Positions 5,961 to 6,614 of a stretch of DNA of 6,614 bases are shown here, piece after piece. The DNA is taken from positions 1 through 6,614 of the forward strand of contig DATHDZ010000120.1 of assembly GCA_035318785.1 (NCBI GenBank), read 5' to 3'. The DNA comes from CAIYRG01 sp035318785 (GTDB taxonomy: Bacteria; Pseudomonadota; Alphaproteobacteria; Micropepsales; Micropepsaceae). The notes under the pieces are model-generated. The model was not told the DNA's origin. It was given only the letters and a program-made list of their open reading frames with translations, and did not search any database. Numbering within the stretch: the stretch's first letter is position 1; each line of letters starts with the position of its first letter. A program made the position numbers and the translations under genes.

Positions 5961-6614
5961 TTGAGGGCACCGATGCGGATGCGCCAGCCTGAGATCTGGT
6001 TGTTGGGGACCCTCCTCCTGATCGCCGCGCTGTTGCTGATTTTCATCCTCATCGCCCAGGATGTTTTCGAGGGCGAGACCGCGGGTTTCGACCGCAGTGC
6101 CATCCTCGCCTTTCGCAGCGCCGGCAACATCTCCGATCCCATCGGACCGCCCTGGGTGGAAGAAGCTGCTCGCGACGTTACCTCGCTCGGCAGCATCATC
6201 GTCGTGGTCATCTTGTCCGGCGCCGTGATCGGCTACCTGCTTTTGCTCCGCAAGCGTGGCCCCGCGCTGCTGATGCTCATTTCCGTAGCGGGCGGGACAG
6301 CATTGAACGATCTGCTCAAATTTATTTTCGACCGCCCCCGGCCGGACCTTGTGCTTCACGCCGCGCAGGTCTTCACCTCGAGCTTTCCGAGCGGTCATGC
6401 CGCCGTGTCGGCCGTGGTCTATCTCACCCTCGGTGCTCTTCTCGCCCGGGACGCCCCATCCGTGGCGGTCAAGATCTATGTCATGGCGGTGGCGATCTTC
6501 CTTGTCTTCCTGATCGGGGTAAGCCGTGTCTTTCTGGGGCTGCACTACCCGACCGACGTGCTGGCGGGTTGGAGCATCGGCTCGGCATGGGCGTTGACCT
6601 GCTGGCTCGCGGCA
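5961..6614 (+). CDS. PAP2-family membrane phosphatase, 3' end missing
   Basis: The frame runs 218 codons from TTG 5961 to the right edge. TTG is preferred because AGGAG is correctly spaced for it; ATG 5973 and ATG 5979 are alternatives. The protein starts with a short basic segment and a membrane helix (about 13-32), then a polar loop (33-72) that probably faces the periplasm. Further helices lie at about 77-96, 101-118, 147-163 and 172-187. All three phosphatase motifs are present: KFIFDRPRP (120-128), SFPSGHAA (141-148, with catalytic-pocket H146) and SRVFLGLHYPTD (188-199, nucleophile H195 and D199). Members remove phosphate from lipids such as phosphatidate or undecaprenyl pyrophosphate at the outer face of the inner membrane. 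The substrate cannot be told here. The gene is divergent from the response regulator across about 190 bases that may hold shared control sites. Only the last part of the final helix region should be missing. Confidence 0.94.
   Translation, partial: MRAPMRMRQPEIWLLGTLLLIAALLLIFILIAQDVFEGETAGFDRSAILAFRSAGNISDPIGPPWVEEAARDVTSLGSIIVVVILSGAVIGYLLLLRKRGPALLMLISVAGGTALNDLLKFIFDRPRPDLVLHAAQVFTSSFPSGHAAVSAVVYLTLGALLARDAPSVAVKIYVMAVAIFLVFLIGVSRVFLGLHYPTDVLAGWSIGSAWALTCWLAA

Noticed and set aside
5928..6545. Minus-strand open frame of 205 codons opposite the PAP2 gene
   Set aside because: The product is a hydrophilic low-complexity string (His, Asp, Gln, Glu), the expected complement of hydrophobic membrane codons.

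Overview
The window looks like chromosomal DNA from a GC-rich alphaproteobacterium. The main evidence is an HWE-type histidine kinase, a single-domain response regulator with the YFGP…RRRR…GPERR tail that I associate with alphaproteobacteria, GC-rich codon use throughout, and a palindromic intergenic repeat of a type common in that class. I cannot name the genus. I see no transposase, integrase, tRNA, rRNA, CRISPR array or phage gene.

Six protein genes fill most of the window. Five are on the minus strand. Read in the direction of transcription they are: a CheY-like response regulator (5768-5259); an exported metallo-beta-lactamase-fold hydrolase (5090-4041); a Tat-exported amidohydrolase 32 bases behind it (4008-2521); a cytoplasmic PAS-GAF-HWE histidine kinase (2374-839); and an exported VOC/glyoxalase-fold protein that runs off the left edge (747-1). 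On the plus strand, divergent from the response regulator, is a PAP2-family membrane phosphatase that runs off the right edge (5961-6614). Several long frames opposite these genes are antisense shadows.

The hydrolase pair is the only convincing operon: close spacing, a good ribosome binding site on each gene, and both products predicted to leave the cytoplasm. The VOC gene has its own extended -10 promoter, and the kinase has a plausible sigma70-type promoter. Three of the four genes between 1 and 5090 encode exported proteins of metal-dependent enzyme folds, which suggests periplasmic breakdown of some small molecule; the substrate cannot be read from the sequence. The kinase has no receiver domain and the response regulator has no output domain, so they could be partners, but no shared operon supports this.

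Non-coding stretches are short (32 to about 192 bases). The most structured are the leader upstream of the response regulator (an inverted repeat with an alternative GNRA hairpin), the 15-bp palindrome at 5167-5206, and the kinase leader with a run of nine G on the coding strand. I found no clear evidence of an undescribed multi-gene system. The most unusual protein feature is the amidohydrolase, where Glu appears to sit where a metal-binding His is expected.
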